Shown: positions 8,715-16,818, numbered from the stretch's first letter. The stretch: 41,656 nt of DNA from Burkholderiaceae bacterium (GCA_030653255.1 JAURZS010000013.1:1-41656); one strand, 5' to 3'. The notes: a model not told the origin generated them from the sequence alone. Made by a program: numbers and translations.

Positions 8715-9929
8715 TCAGGCGCCGGCCCCAGCAACGCCTTTGGAGACCAGCCTGTCAATTTCAACCGGCCCCATCCCCAGTTCTGCCAGCACCTCGCGCG
8801 TATGCTGTCCCAGCAGCGGCGGCGCGTACCGGGTACGCGGTGGCGTCTGCGCCAATTTCAGTGGGCTGCCAATAAGTCGAAGCGCGCCCATCTGCGGGTG
8901 GGTGACTTCTTCAATGAGGCCGCGCGCGACGACTTCGGGTGCATCCAGAACCTCGGCGACAGGCCGCACCTTGCCGACTGGCAAGCCAGCAAGCCGCATG
9001 GCCTCAACCCAGGCCTGGGCGGTCCGGGTTGCGAAGATGCGATCGAGTTCGGAAACCAGAAAGTCCCGATGCGCCACACGCTGGGCATTGGTCGCGAAGC
9101 GTGCATCTGCAGCCAGCTCGGGACGTTGCAAGACGACATTGCAAAGCGTGCGGAACTGATTGTCGTTACCGACTCCAACTACGAACGGCGCGTCCGATGC
9201 CCGGAACATCTGGTACGGAACGATCGCCGGGTGGTGGTTTCCCAGCCGTCGCGGCGACTCGCCGGTCAATAGGCATTCACTGCCTGCGTTGAGCAGGCCG
9301 ACCACGCCTGCGTCGAGCAACGAGATATCGATCAGCTGGCCCTGTCCGGTACGCTCGCGTTCGAAAAGCGCCAGCAAGACCGACTGCGTTGCGTTCATGC
9401 CCGCCATGAGATCGATCAATGGCACCGGCAGCTTCAGCGGCATGCCGTCAGGCTCGCCGGTGAAAGACATCATGCCTGCTTCGGCTTGCGTGACATAGTC
9501 ATAGCCTGGCAGGTGCGCGAGCGGAGAATCACGGCCATAGCCGGAGATCGAGCAATACACGACCCGTGGATTGATTGTCCGCACCGTCTCATAATCGAGA
9601 CCGAACTTGCGCAATGCCCCGAGGCGATAGTTCTCCACCACCACGTCCGCCTCGGAGGCAAGGCGCCCGGCGATTGCCTGTCCCTCGCTCGATGCGAGGT
9701 CTATGGCGACGCTTCGCTTGTTGCGATTCGTCATCAGGTAGTAGACGGAAAGGCCGCCTTCCGTGAACGGTCCCCACTTCCGGGTGTCGTCCCCCCCCTC
9801 AGGGTTCTCGATCTTGATGACCTCCGCTCCGAAATCACCGAGCGTCATGGTGCACCATGGTCCTGCGAGCACCCGCGTCAGGTCCAGAACGCGGTAACCC
9901 GCGAGCACGCTTTTTCGTCCATCCATCAT
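8715..9929 (-). CDS. CaiB/BaiF (class III) CoA-transferase
   Basis: Predicted to move CoA from a donor thioester to a carboxylic acid, forming a mixed-anhydride intermediate on an aspartate. At 404 residues it has normal length. The nucleotide-binding start (YRVLDLTRVLAGPWCTMTL), NRNKRSVAIDL, VVVENYRLGALRKFGL and GYDYVTQAEAGMMSFTGEP are all present. The catalytic Asp is probably Asp173 in PVPLIDLMAGMNAT. Its ATG overlaps the nitroreductase stop as ATGA, so translation is probably coupled; a second ATG follows directly. It precedes the racemase-like gene, and together they would activate a carboxylate and then set its stereochemistry. The CoA donor and acid are unknown. Confidence 0.9.
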   Translation of the reverse strand: MMDGRKSVLAGYRVLDLTRVLAGPWCTMTLGDFGAEVIKIENPEGGDDTRKWGPFTEGGLSVYYLMTNRNKRSVAIDLASSEGQAIAGRLASEADVVVENYRLGALRKFGLDYETVRTINPRVVYCSISGYGRDSPLAHLPGYDYVTQAEAGMMSFTGEPDGMPLKLPVPLIDLMAGMNATQSVLLALFERERTGQGQLIDISLLDAGVVGLLNAGSECLLTGESPRRLGNHHPAIVPYQMFRASDAPFVVGVGNDNQFRTLCNVVLQRPELAADARFATNAQRVAHRDFLVSELDRIFATRTAQAWVEAMRLAGLPVGKVRPVAEVLDAPEVVARGLIEEVTHPQMGALRLIGSPLKLAQTPPRTRYAPPLLGQHTREVLAELGMGPVEIDRLVSKGVAGAGA

Positions 9930-10681
9930 GCTACTGACTCATCGGGGCCGGTGTGCACGTGCACAAAATCATCCACCGGCACGCGCTCGGAGCGCAGGGT
10001 GTTCTCGATCCGCCCGGGGTCGGCATGGCCAAGGCTCATTCCACACACCACGGCCTCTTCGGAGGGAAGAGACAGGTGCTCCGCGATGATGGTGTGAAAC
10101 TGATTGAAGGCCGCCTGGGCACAGGTATCGAGGCCACGGGCCCGCGCCGCGAGCATCACGTTTTGAAGGAACATTCCGCATTCAAGCCAGGCACCGCGTT
10201 GAAACCGCCTATCGACCGTGAAGATCAAGCCGATCGGTGCGTCGAAGAATGAGTAGTTACGCGCGTGCTGGCTATGCATGCGCTCGCGTTCCCCCCGTTC
10301 GATCCCCAGCAATCCGTACAGAGCCCAACCGAGCCGGCGGCGCCGCGAGCGATAGGGTTCGAACCATTCGGGCGCGTGGTAGGGTGGGTCCTCCCGAAGC
10401 AGGGCAGCCCGGACTGGGTCGTCATGAAGCGCGCACAGCGCGCTTGAGAGCCTTTCCTTTGCGGCGCCTACCAGCACATGCACTTTCCAAGGCTGAACAT
10501 TACCGCCCGAAGGCGCATAAGCCGCCACTTCCAATATTTCGCGCACCTGCGACAAAGGCACAGGCCTCGGTACAAAGGCGCGAACCGAATGGCGTGAGCG
10601 GATCACCCCGTCAACTGCGGCCACCACGTCGTCGACCCCACTTGAATCAGTCAACGGTAATCCCAGTCCGATTGACGACAT
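9926..10681 (-). CDS. Nitroreductase-family flavoprotein
   Basis: A 251-residue FMN-dependent oxidoreductase of the nitroreductase fold. The FMN-phosphate segment RSRHSVRAF lies near residue 28, AYAPSGGNVQPWKVHVL near 53, and the C-terminal GMSLGHADP loop is typical. Such enzymes reduce nitro groups, quinones or enoates, or dehydrogenate or dehalogenate substrates, so the family alone does not settle its role. The ATG at 10681 lies 35 bases inside the upstream Bug gene; the first 25 or so residues precede the conserved fold, so a downstream start is possible. Its stop overlaps the next gene as ATGA. The reading frame is intact. Confidence 0.87.
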   Translation of the reverse strand: MSSIGLGLPLTDSSGVDDVVAAVDGVIRSRHSVRAFVPRPVPLSQVREILEVAAYAPSGGNVQPWKVHVLVGAAKERLSSALCALHDDPVRAALLREDPPYHAPEWFEPYRSRRRRLGWALYGLLGIERGERERMHSQHARNYSFFDAPIGLIFTVDRRFQRGAWLECGMFLQNVMLAARARGLDTCAQAAFNQFHTIIAEHLSLPSEEAVVCGMSLGHADPGRIENTLRSERVPVDDFVHVHTGPDESVA

Positions 10682-11618
10682 CCTGCCAGCGTCTCGTATC
10701 CGTACGGATGATCTCAGTGAACTGCTCGGGTGTGGATCCCCTCACCTCGACGCCAAGACGCAATTGCTTCTCGCGCAGCGCGGGCGATCGCAGCACCTCG
10801 TTGATGGCAGCGCTCAGATTCTGCACAACTGAAGGGGGCGTACCCGCCTTTACCAAAGTGCCGATATACCAGTAGACCTCGAGTTCCGGAAAGCCTGCCT
10901 CCTTGAACGTGGGGACGTTCGGCAGGTAACTCTCGCGTACGCCGCTCGAAATCGCGAGACCTCGCAAGCGTCCGCTGTCGATCATCGGCTTTGCCGTCAC
11001 CGGGATGTCCATGAACAGTTGGACGTCGCCTGCCATCAAGGCCGCCGCCACATTCGGACCGCTCAGATAGGGAACATACGACAGGTCCATCTGCGCCGAG
11101 TTCGCGAACAGGGCCGTCATCAGGTGCGGAGACCCGCCAACACCGTTATTTCCTGCGTTCACTTTGCGTGGGTTTGCCCTCACGTCCGCAATGACCTCCT
11201 GTATCGTCGCCGCCTTGTAATGCGGGCTGCCAAGCAGCACGAAGGGGCCACGCGCAAGCGTTGATACCGGAATAAAGTCGCGCAACGGCGAAAAGCGCAA
11301 CTTCTTGTTCACCAGTGGCGCAGACCACAGTGTGGGCGGGCCAATGAGCACGGTACGGCCGTCGGCGGGCGCAGCCAGGACTGCTTCGACTGCAATTACG
11401 TTGCCGGCGCCCGGTCTGTTCTCGACCACGATCGTCTCGCCAAGCACCTTTTCGACACCGAGGGCAATTTCCCGCGCCAGGGAGTCGGTTCCGCTGCCCG
11501 CGCCGTACGGCACGATAAAGCGAATATTCCGACTCTGCGCATGTGCGCAAATTCCTGCTGCGGCGAGAACAAGTCCTGCCAGAAGGGTGCGCGACAGGCG
11601 CCGTTTCGAATTTTCCAT
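10647..11618 (-). CDS. Bug/TctC-family tripartite tricarboxylate transporter receptor
   Basis: Periplasmic solute-binding protein, 323 residues. I start it at ATG 11618 because AAGGAGAC lies just upstream; a longer frame opening at 11645 would place that site inside the gene. The mature part begins after a Sec signal peptide ending AHAQ: basic MENSKRR, a hydrophobic LLAGLVLAAAGICA core, then cleavage. Bug features include IRFIVPYGAGSGTDSLAR, VVENRPGAGNVIAVEAVL, YVPYLSGPNVAAALMAGDVQ and LPNVPTFKEAGFP. No TctA/TctB membrane genes are nearby, which is common for this expanded family in beta-proteobacteria. Its place in the operon suggests it binds the pathway substrate. Confidence 0.92.
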   Translation of the reverse strand: MENSKRRLSRTLLAGLVLAAAGICAHAQSRNIRFIVPYGAGSGTDSLAREIALGVEKVLGETIVVENRPGAGNVIAVEAVLAAPADGRTVLIGPPTLWSAPLVNKKLRFSPLRDFIPVSTLARGPFVLLGSPHYKAATIQEVIADVRANPRKVNAGNNGVGGSPHLMTALFANSAQMDLSYVPYLSGPNVAAALMAGDVQLFMDIPVTAKPMIDSGRLRGLAISSGVRESYLPNVPTFKEAGFPELEVYWYIGTLVKAGTPPSVVQNLSAAINEVLRSPALREKQLRLGVEVRGSTPEQFTEIIRTDTRRWQDVVNRTGITVD

Positions 11619-11689
11619 GAATGTCTCCTTGTACCGGACACGCAAAATAGTCCGACTGTTTATACGTAGTACGACCTGCTTTCGTTGAA

Positions 11690-13345
11690 TCAGCGGCTGC
11701 TGATGCGGATTTCAATCAAGTGGGGTTGTGCTCGATCCCAGACCTCCTCTATGCACTTTTGAATTTCAGCCACGCGTTCGACTCGCGTCGCCGCAACGCC
11801 ATATGACGCAGCCATTGCGACAAAGTCGATGGCGGGTTGATCAATGTCCAGCGGGTGCACCGGGATTCGGGCATCCAGCTCCCGTTGCCGCTTCAGAATC
11901 AGGTACTGCCGGTTGTTCATCACGCAAAAGAGCACGGGCAAGCGCTCGCGGGCCGCTGTCCAGAGCGCCTGCGGCCCGTAAAGAGCGCTGCCGTCGCCGG
12001 TGATGCACAGGACGGGCGCCCTGCCGTTTCCAAGCGACAGGCCGCATGCAGCAGCCATGCCCCAGCCCAGGCCACCGCCCCGATTGAAAAAGTAGCGGCC
12101 TGGCTGCTCGGGGTGGTGAAAGCCACGCACGTAGGCCCCCGTGGTGATCGCCTCATCCACGACGATTGTCTCTGGCGGCAAAGACCGCAGAACGGCATGC
12201 GCAGCCGCCATCGGGTGCAAGGGATGCGCATCGTAGCGGTCGCGCGCTGCCGATTCCAGTCGTTCGATCTCGGCGGTTTTCCTGCCTTCTTGCTCGGCTC
12301 CGGGGGCGCGCGGCTCCCCTGCGCCCTCGCGCAAAGCTGCGAGCGTTGCCTTGATGCCGCCGCTGATCCCGAGTTCAACAGGGTGGTACCGCGCGAGCCC
12401 GTCAGCCACTTCACACAATTGAAGTAGCCGCGTCGCGGGGGGCACCGGGCTGATCTCCGAACGGATCAATGCGGGAAATGGCTGAGCGCCGATCACAAAG
12501 ATCCAGTCGAAGGCAGCCAGCGTCTTTGCAATGCCTTCGGCCGCAATGGGCAGCGTGCCGCCCCAGAGCGCATGCCGGGCGGGCACTAGATTCCTGGAGT
12601 GCATGGGTGCACCGAAGACTTGACACTGCAGCGCGTGTGCCAGCGCAAGGAGTTCGCTCTGCGCATCGGCGTGCGCGACGTCGTCGCAGGCAACGATCGC
12701 GAGTTTGCCGGGCGCAATGGCCGCCAGCCGGACCGCCAGTTCCGGGGCGCCGCCCGCCACGCTCCCGGATAGAACATGGGATCGCGCCGGAATTTCGCCC
12801 ACATGGGTCGCAGCCAGAAAGTCCATCGGGATGGATACGAACACCGGCCCCCGTGGGTGTGTCATGGCTTCGCGGAACGCACGCCGCATCAAGGGCAACA
12901 CCTCGCTGGCGCATCGCGCCTCGTGCGCCGACTTGCAAACAGGCCTCGCAAGTGCGACGAGATCGCCACCGATCCACGGGTCGGACAGCAGGTGTCGGCT
13001 GTCCTGCTGGCCGGCCGTCACCACGAGCGGAGTGCGCGTCACCATCGCATTGGACAACTGACCGATCGCGTTGCCAAGCCCCGGCATGGCGTGGAGGTTG
13101 AGCACCCCCGGCCGGCCGGTCGCCGCGGCATAGCCGTCCGCCAGCGACACGGCGACACCTTCATGCAGCGCGAGCACATACTCGATGCTGGAGCGGCGCG
13201 CCACCTCCATGACAAATGGCATCTCGGTCGTGCCCGGGTTGCCGAAGACGTGACTCACTCCCTCGTCTTCCATCAGATCGAGCAGCAGTTTCGCTACGGT
13301 GGGGGCGCCGACAACTTCTGTGCCCTGGGAATCGGATGCGTTCAT
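11690..13345 (-). CDS. Thiamine-diphosphate-dependent decarboxylase, benzoylformate-decarboxylase-like
   Basis: A 551-residue ThDP enzyme with the three-domain layout of the pyruvate decarboxylase/acetolactate synthase superfamily. The Pyr domain has FGNPGTTEMPF and the activating glutamate in LALHEGVAVSLADGYAA. It also has NLHAMPGLGNAIGQL, which matches the active-site LHxxxGxGNA segment of benzoylformate decarboxylase (MdlC). The PP domain carries the Mg/ThDP motif GDGSALYGPQALWTAA ending in MNN. In MdlC the loop serine lies in NPGSNE; here it is threonine (NPGTTE), so a different substrate is plausible. The expected reaction is decarboxylation of a 2-oxo acid to an aldehyde, which the operon's aldehyde dehydrogenase could take up. 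It overlaps the SDR stop by 4 bases (ATGA). Confidence 0.88.
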   Translation of the reverse strand: MNASDSQGTEVVGAPTVAKLLLDLMEDEGVSHVFGNPGTTEMPFVMEVARRSSIEYVLALHEGVAVSLADGYAAATGRPGVLNLHAMPGLGNAIGQLSNAMVTRTPLVVTAGQQDSRHLLSDPWIGGDLVALARPVCKSAHEARCASEVLPLMRRAFREAMTHPRGPVFVSIPMDFLAATHVGEIPARSHVLSGSVAGGAPELAVRLAAIAPGKLAIVACDDVAHADAQSELLALAHALQCQVFGAPMHSRNLVPARHALWGGTLPIAAEGIAKTLAAFDWIFVIGAQPFPALIRSEISPVPPATRLLQLCEVADGLARYHPVELGISGGIKATLAALREGAGEPRAPGAEQEGRKTAEIERLESAARDRYDAHPLHPMAAAHAVLRSLPPETIVVDEAITTGAYVRGFHHPEQPGRYFFNRGGGLGWGMAAACGLSLGNGRAPVLCITGDGSALYGPQALWTAARERLPVLFCVMNNRQYLILKRQRELDARIPVHPLDIDQPAIDFVAMAASYGVAATRVERVAEIQKCIEEVWDRAQPHLIEIRISSR

Positions 13346-14220
13346 GGCGTGCGATCTTGAAAATAGGAAGGTTTACCGGCCATCCACATCTCGCCCCATA
13401 GCGTCATCCCGCCGTCAATGGTCAATGTGGTTCCGGTAATGAAGTCACCGCTACGGGCACAGAGATAGGCAATCCCTTCCGCCACGTCCCACACGTCGCC
13501 AATCCGCTTCATCGGATTCGACATATGCAGGCTTCGAATGCGTTCCGCTGGATGGGAGGCAAGCCCGTCCGTCGCAATGGGCCCGGGCGCGACGCAATTC
13601 ACGCGGATTCCATGGGGCGCCCATTCGACTGCCACGGTTCGGGTCAAGCCGATAACCCCGGCGCGTGCAGCGCACGAATGCGCCGCCTGAGGAACGCCGC
13701 GTTCGACAGTGCGAACCACGTTCACGACACTTCCCTTGGAGCCGCGCTCAACCCAGTTGCGCGCTGCCGACTGCATCATGTGCCACGTTCCGTTCAGGTT
13801 CGTGTCCACGACCGCATTCCACCCGCCGGATGTCAGCTCTATTGCGTTCTGGGAGTACTGTCCGCCCGCATTGTTCACGAGTATGTCGAGACGGCCAAAG
13901 GTCCGATAGGCGGCATCGACCACGTCCGCCGCCTGCGCGGGGTCGCGAATCGTCATGGCGCGGTAGGCTACCTCGCCGCCGGTGTGCTCCCGAACCGCCT
14001 CGGCAACCTCTGCCAGCTTCGCCTCGGTCCTGCCACAGATCATGACGCGCGCGCCGAGCCGGGCCAGCAGAAAAGTCAACGCCCGGCCGATCCCCGAGCC
14101 TGCGCCGCTGACGAGGGCAACTTGTCCTTCCAGGAGGTCCGGCCGATAGACAATTGGCCTGCTGGCCAAGTCGGCGTCCGACGGACGGCAAGCAGGGTCT
14201 GCGTACGCGTCAGCTGTCAT
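13342..14220 (-). CDS. SDR oxidoreductase of the PECR/AtuG-like enoyl-CoA reductase type
   Basis: A 292-residue Rossmann-fold reductase. I start it at ATG 14220, which overlaps the upstream stop as ATGA; upstream codons in the same frame look non-coding. The cofactor motif SGAGSGIGRA and NNAGGQYSQNAIELT are clear. At the active site, where most SDRs have YSAAKAG, it has HSCAARAGVIGL, so neither the canonical Tyr nor Lys is aligned. The same pattern occurs in peroxisomal trans-2-enoyl-CoA reductase and in the acyclic-terpene protein AtuG, so it is a recognised subgroup and not decay. The GIRVNCVAPGPIAT and C-terminal ITGTTLTIDGGM segments are normal. A role in reducing an enoyl- or dienoyl-CoA is inferred from this subgroup. 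Confidence 0.87.
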   Translation of the reverse strand: MTADAYADPACRPSDADLASRPIVYRPDLLEGQVALVSGAGSGIGRALTFLLARLGARVMICGRTEAKLAEVAEAVREHTGGEVAYRAMTIRDPAQAADVVDAAYRTFGRLDILVNNAGGQYSQNAIELTSGGWNAVVDTNLNGTWHMMQSAARNWVERGSKGSVVNVVRTVERGVPQAAHSCAARAGVIGLTRTVAVEWAPHGIRVNCVAPGPIATDGLASHPAERIRSLHMSNPMKRIGDVWDVAEGIAYLCARSGDFITGTTLTIDGGMTLWGEMWMAGKPSYFQDRTP

Positions 14221-15047
14221 GTGAAGCTCACTTCCAGCTGTCCCAGCGGTCCGAAATGGGCCACTGCGGTATCGCCTGCGGCCATCCGATGCACGCCATT
14301 GATGGCGCCAGTCAGTACGATCTCCCCGGCGCTCAGCGTCTGACCGGTTGCCCGGAGGTGTTCGACCAGCCAATGCAACGCGAACAGCGGATGCCCCATG
14401 ACACGGCTGGCCGTTTCACTGGCCACCGCAGCGTTGTTGATTTCCAGGTCCACACGCAGGGCGGGGAGGTCGTCCATGCACTTCGGCGATGCTGTCGCCC
14501 CCCGTACGCACAGAGCCGACGCGCAGTTGTCGGCAATGATTCCCAGAACGCCGGCTTGTCTGGGCCTCGTGTACCGAAAGCACGGCAGCTCGAAGCACGG
14601 GAACACCCCCGTCACCGTGGCCGCTACTTCTTGTACCGTGAAAGGTTCGGAGCGCGGCGCAAGGTCCTGGCCAATTTCGAAACCGATCTCGCACTCAAGG
14701 CACGGCCTGGCATGGAATTTCGACACCTCGATGCGAGCTGGCGCGTTCATCACGCTGCCGGCCAGCAATCGACCATGGATCGGCTCTTCGATCCCGAGAT
14801 GGCGTTCCAGTTCAGCGGTGGTGGCTCCGATTTTCCACCCCACCGCCGGGACCCCACGCAAACAAAGCAGCTGCGACTGAATTGCGTATGCTTCCGAGCG
14901 GCTTCGCGGTGCCAGCTCACCCTCCAGCGGATCAAGCGGCACACGCCGGACCCAGCTGTCGTGCAAGCGCTGCGCTGCATCTTCAATGTATGCAGTGCGC
15001 GGGCTCAGGATGTCCTGCCCGGATCCGGCACGCGACGTCGATTGCAT
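14217..15047 (-). CDS. 2-keto-4-pentenoate hydratase (MhpD) family protein
   Basis: A 276-residue member of the fumarylacetoacetase-like hydratase/decarboxylase family, which adds water to 2-hydroxydienoates or decarboxylates 4-oxalocrotonate. VGWKIGATTAELERHLGI near residue 70 and the acidic metal-binding stretch CLECEIGFEIG near 120 are family hallmarks. VLTGAINGVHRMAAGDTAVA closes the domain. Start and coupling: the ATG at 15047 shares its A with the preceding TGA (TGATG); a TTG one codon upstream is less likely. The stop overlaps the SDR ATG. No extradiol ring-cleavage gene lies in this operon, so the source of a 2-hydroxydienoate is unclear; the protein could instead act on a different oxo acid. 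Confidence 0.88.
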   Translation of the reverse strand: MQSTSRAGSGQDILSPRTAYIEDAAQRLHDSWVRRVPLDPLEGELAPRSRSEAYAIQSQLLCLRGVPAVGWKIGATTAELERHLGIEEPIHGRLLAGSVMNAPARIEVSKFHARPCLECEIGFEIGQDLAPRSEPFTVQEVAATVTGVFPCFELPCFRYTRPRQAGVLGIIADNCASALCVRGATASPKCMDDLPALRVDLEINNAAVASETASRVMGHPLFALHWLVEHLRATGQTLSAGEIVLTGAINGVHRMAAGDTAVAHFGPLGQLEVSFT

Positions 15048-15904
15048 CAAAGCGCCCAGACGTTTTCCGGGTGATCATCGGCAATCGTGGTTCGGCGCAT
15101 GACGCGCGCCTCTGCCAGCGAGAACGGGCGTCCGCGATGCAGCACACAGCGGTTGTCCCAGAGCACCGCGTCCCCTGGCTTCCAGGCATGCGCAATGACC
15201 CTGGGTGGCTGCACGGTGAACTCTTCCAGTTCGCGCAGCAGCGCCCTGCCCTCTTCGACGCTCCATCCAACGATGTGGGACGCATAGCGCCCAATGACCA
15301 TGTGCTTGCGGCCGGTATCGGGATGGACTTGCACAACGCTCTGGGTGACGGGATACATCTCTTTGCGTGCATCCGGGTGAATGAATTCCATCCCTCCGAT
15401 CAAGCTTTGCGCCCAGACGTAATCGTGCACGGCCTCAAGCCCTTCGAGCAGGGCTTTGCGATCCGGGCTCAACATGTCGTATGCGGCGCGCGTGTCGGAA
15501 AATTCGGTTTCTCCACCAGTTGCCGGACATTGCCGGGCGACAAGAAAACCCGCCTTCGGCATGTACGTCCGGAACGTGCTGTCGGCGTGCCAGATCGCAT
15601 TGCCTTCAAGAAACAATGCTTGCGCCGATGCGGCGTCGACCACCCGGCCGTCGCGACCCACATTTGACAGGTCGATGATTTCTTTCGTCGATTTGAGGGT
15701 CATGCGCTCAAGCCGACCGAACCTGCGCGAGAACGCCACCTGCGCCTCTTCTGTGAGGTGCTGCTCTGGAAACACCAGAACGGCATGCTCAAGCCAGGCC
15801 CGCCATATCTCCTGAAAGTCCGCGTCGGAAACCCCCTTGTTGAGGTTTACGCCGTAAATGTCCGCGCCCAAAGTGGCGTTGCGCGGTTCGATACGCAAAG
15901 TCAT
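15047..15904 (-). CDS. TfdA-like 2-oxoglutarate/Fe(II)-dependent dioxygenase (TauD/TfdA family)
   Basis: A 285-residue non-haem iron oxygenase expected to couple oxidation of a substrate to decarboxylation of 2-oxoglutarate. The iron triad is His106 and Asp108 in WHADSTF and His256 in VLHRGRPF; Arg270/271 in MRRTTIADD is placed to bind 2-oxoglutarate. From memory of TfdA, the 2,4-D dioxygenase, several blocks correspond closely: LSNVGRDGRV, GGETEFSDTRAAYD, GRYASHIVG and VLWDNRCVLHRGR. That makes it closer to the TfdA branch than to taurine dioxygenase. It is the first gene of the minus-strand operon, has AGGAGC before its ATG, and faces the TetR gene across a 132-base promoter region. Ether cleavage or hydroxylation of an aryl- or aryloxyalkanoate is an inference. 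Confidence 0.9.
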   Translation of the reverse strand: MTLRIEPRNATLGADIYGVNLNKGVSDADFQEIWRAWLEHAVLVFPEQHLTEEAQVAFSRRFGRLERMTLKSTKEIIDLSNVGRDGRVVDAASAQALFLEGNAIWHADSTFRTYMPKAGFLVARQCPATGGETEFSDTRAAYDMLSPDRKALLEGLEAVHDYVWAQSLIGGMEFIHPDARKEMYPVTQSVVQVHPDTGRKHMVIGRYASHIVGWSVEEGRALLRELEEFTVQPPRVIAHAWKPGDAVLWDNRCVLHRGRPFSLAEARVMRRTTIADDHPENVWAL

Positions 15905-15947
15905 GTCGAAGCTCCTGTGATGCTCGTTTTCCGTGAATCACAACATT

Positions 15948-15963
15948 GTTGATGGTCATCAAC
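15948..15963. promoter_or_regulatory. Perfect dyad between the divergent dioxygenase and TetR genes; likely operator
   Basis: GTTGATG-GT-CATCAAC: 7-base arms match exactly around a 2-base centre. It lies 43 bases upstream of the dioxygenase ATG and 73 upstream of the TetR ATG. Position and symmetry fit a TetR-family operator controlling both directions. Binding itself is inferred. Confidence 0.6.
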
Positions 15964-16036
15964 GAAGTGGAGAATATGCCCGGGCAGCATTGCAGTCAAG
16001 CGGTTTCTTCAGGCACTGCAGCGCCACAATTGAGGG

Positions 16037-16726
16037 ATGGCGACAAAACTACGTTTAACTCAGGCCGAAAGACGCAAGCAGTCGGAAGGCAAGATGCTCG
16101 AGGCCGCGGCTGAACTGGTGGCAGCTCGGGGAAGTACCGGTACCACGCTCGCCGAAATCGGATCACGCGCAGGGTACAGCTACGGACTGGTGAGCCAGAG
16201 GTTCGGCTCCAAGTCAGGGTTAATGCGGGCGCTCATCCGGCATATCGAGGATTTTTCCGCACGCGAATTCGAGCCTATCGTTCAGGAGCACCGAGGCGTG
16301 GAAGCCCTCTCGCTGATCGTGCGCCGGTACTTCCAGCTGGCTTCCGGTACGGGGCAGGAAGCCGGCATGATCCGTTTGTTGTATGTGTTGATGGCTGAAG
16401 CTCTGGGACCCGCCAGGGACCTGCAGCCGGAGATTGCGCGACTGAACCGGCACTTCCGGAAAATGATTGAAAAGCTGATTCGCGATGCGATCAAGGACGG
16501 GACCGTGGATCCGTCGATACACGCCGCGGAGCGTGCCGCAATCATTGCCGGCAGCGTGCGCGGAATTGCAATGCAGTGGATCCTTGAGGTCGACGATTTT
16601 CCGTTGCAATCGGTTGTTGAAGAAATGGTGCGAACCGTCCGCGAAGGACTCGCGAAACCGCCGACCCCGGTTCCCGCATCGAAACGAGCAGCGTCGCCGC
16701 AACTCCCACGGCGGGCAAACAGCTGA
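16037..16726 (+). CDS. TetR-family transcriptional regulator
   Basis: A 229-residue one-component regulator. The N-terminal helix-turn-helix reads GTTLAEIGSRAGYSYGLVSQ, with the typical preceding MLEAAAELVAARG helix and following RFGSKSGLMRALI segment. The C-terminal all-helical domain would bind an effector, plausibly the pathway substrate or a CoA thioester. GAGGG lies just before the ATG. The gene is divergent from the nine-gene catabolic operon, and a perfect dyad lies in the shared promoter region, so repression of that operon and of itself is the simplest model. The C-terminal tail is rich in Pro, Ala and Arg and probably disordered. Confidence 0.92.
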   Translation: MATKLRLTQAERRKQSEGKMLEAAAELVAARGSTGTTLAEIGSRAGYSYGLVSQRFGSKSGLMRALIRHIEDFSAREFEPIVQEHRGVEALSLIVRRYFQLASGTGQEAGMIRLLYVLMAEALGPARDLQPEIARLNRHFRKMIEKLIRDAIKDGTVDPSIHAAERAAIIAGSVRGIAMQWILEVDDFPLQSVVEEMVRTVREGLAKPPTPVPASKRAASPQLPRRANS

Positions 16727-16802
16727 CTGGGCGGACACTTCGAGGAGTAACTACGCGGCTTGGGTTCGGGTTCGTTGTCCCTGCGCCAGACGCACGCCCC
16801 CC

Positions 16803-16818
16803 CCTCAAGACGGGCCTG
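16803..16818 (+). repeat. Left 16-bp direct repeat flanking the toxin-antitoxin module
   Basis: CCTCAAGACGGGCCTG occurs here and, identically, at 17544-17559. The two copies bracket the PIN/RHH module. The left copy is in the spacer after the TetR gene. Confidence 0.75.

Noticed and set aside
11689-11704. Dyad ATCAGC-GGCT-GCTGAT at the decarboxylase 3' end as a terminator
   Set aside because: It lies mostly in codons and the stop of an operon gene whose downstream neighbour is 71 bases away and likely co-transcribed; no T-run.
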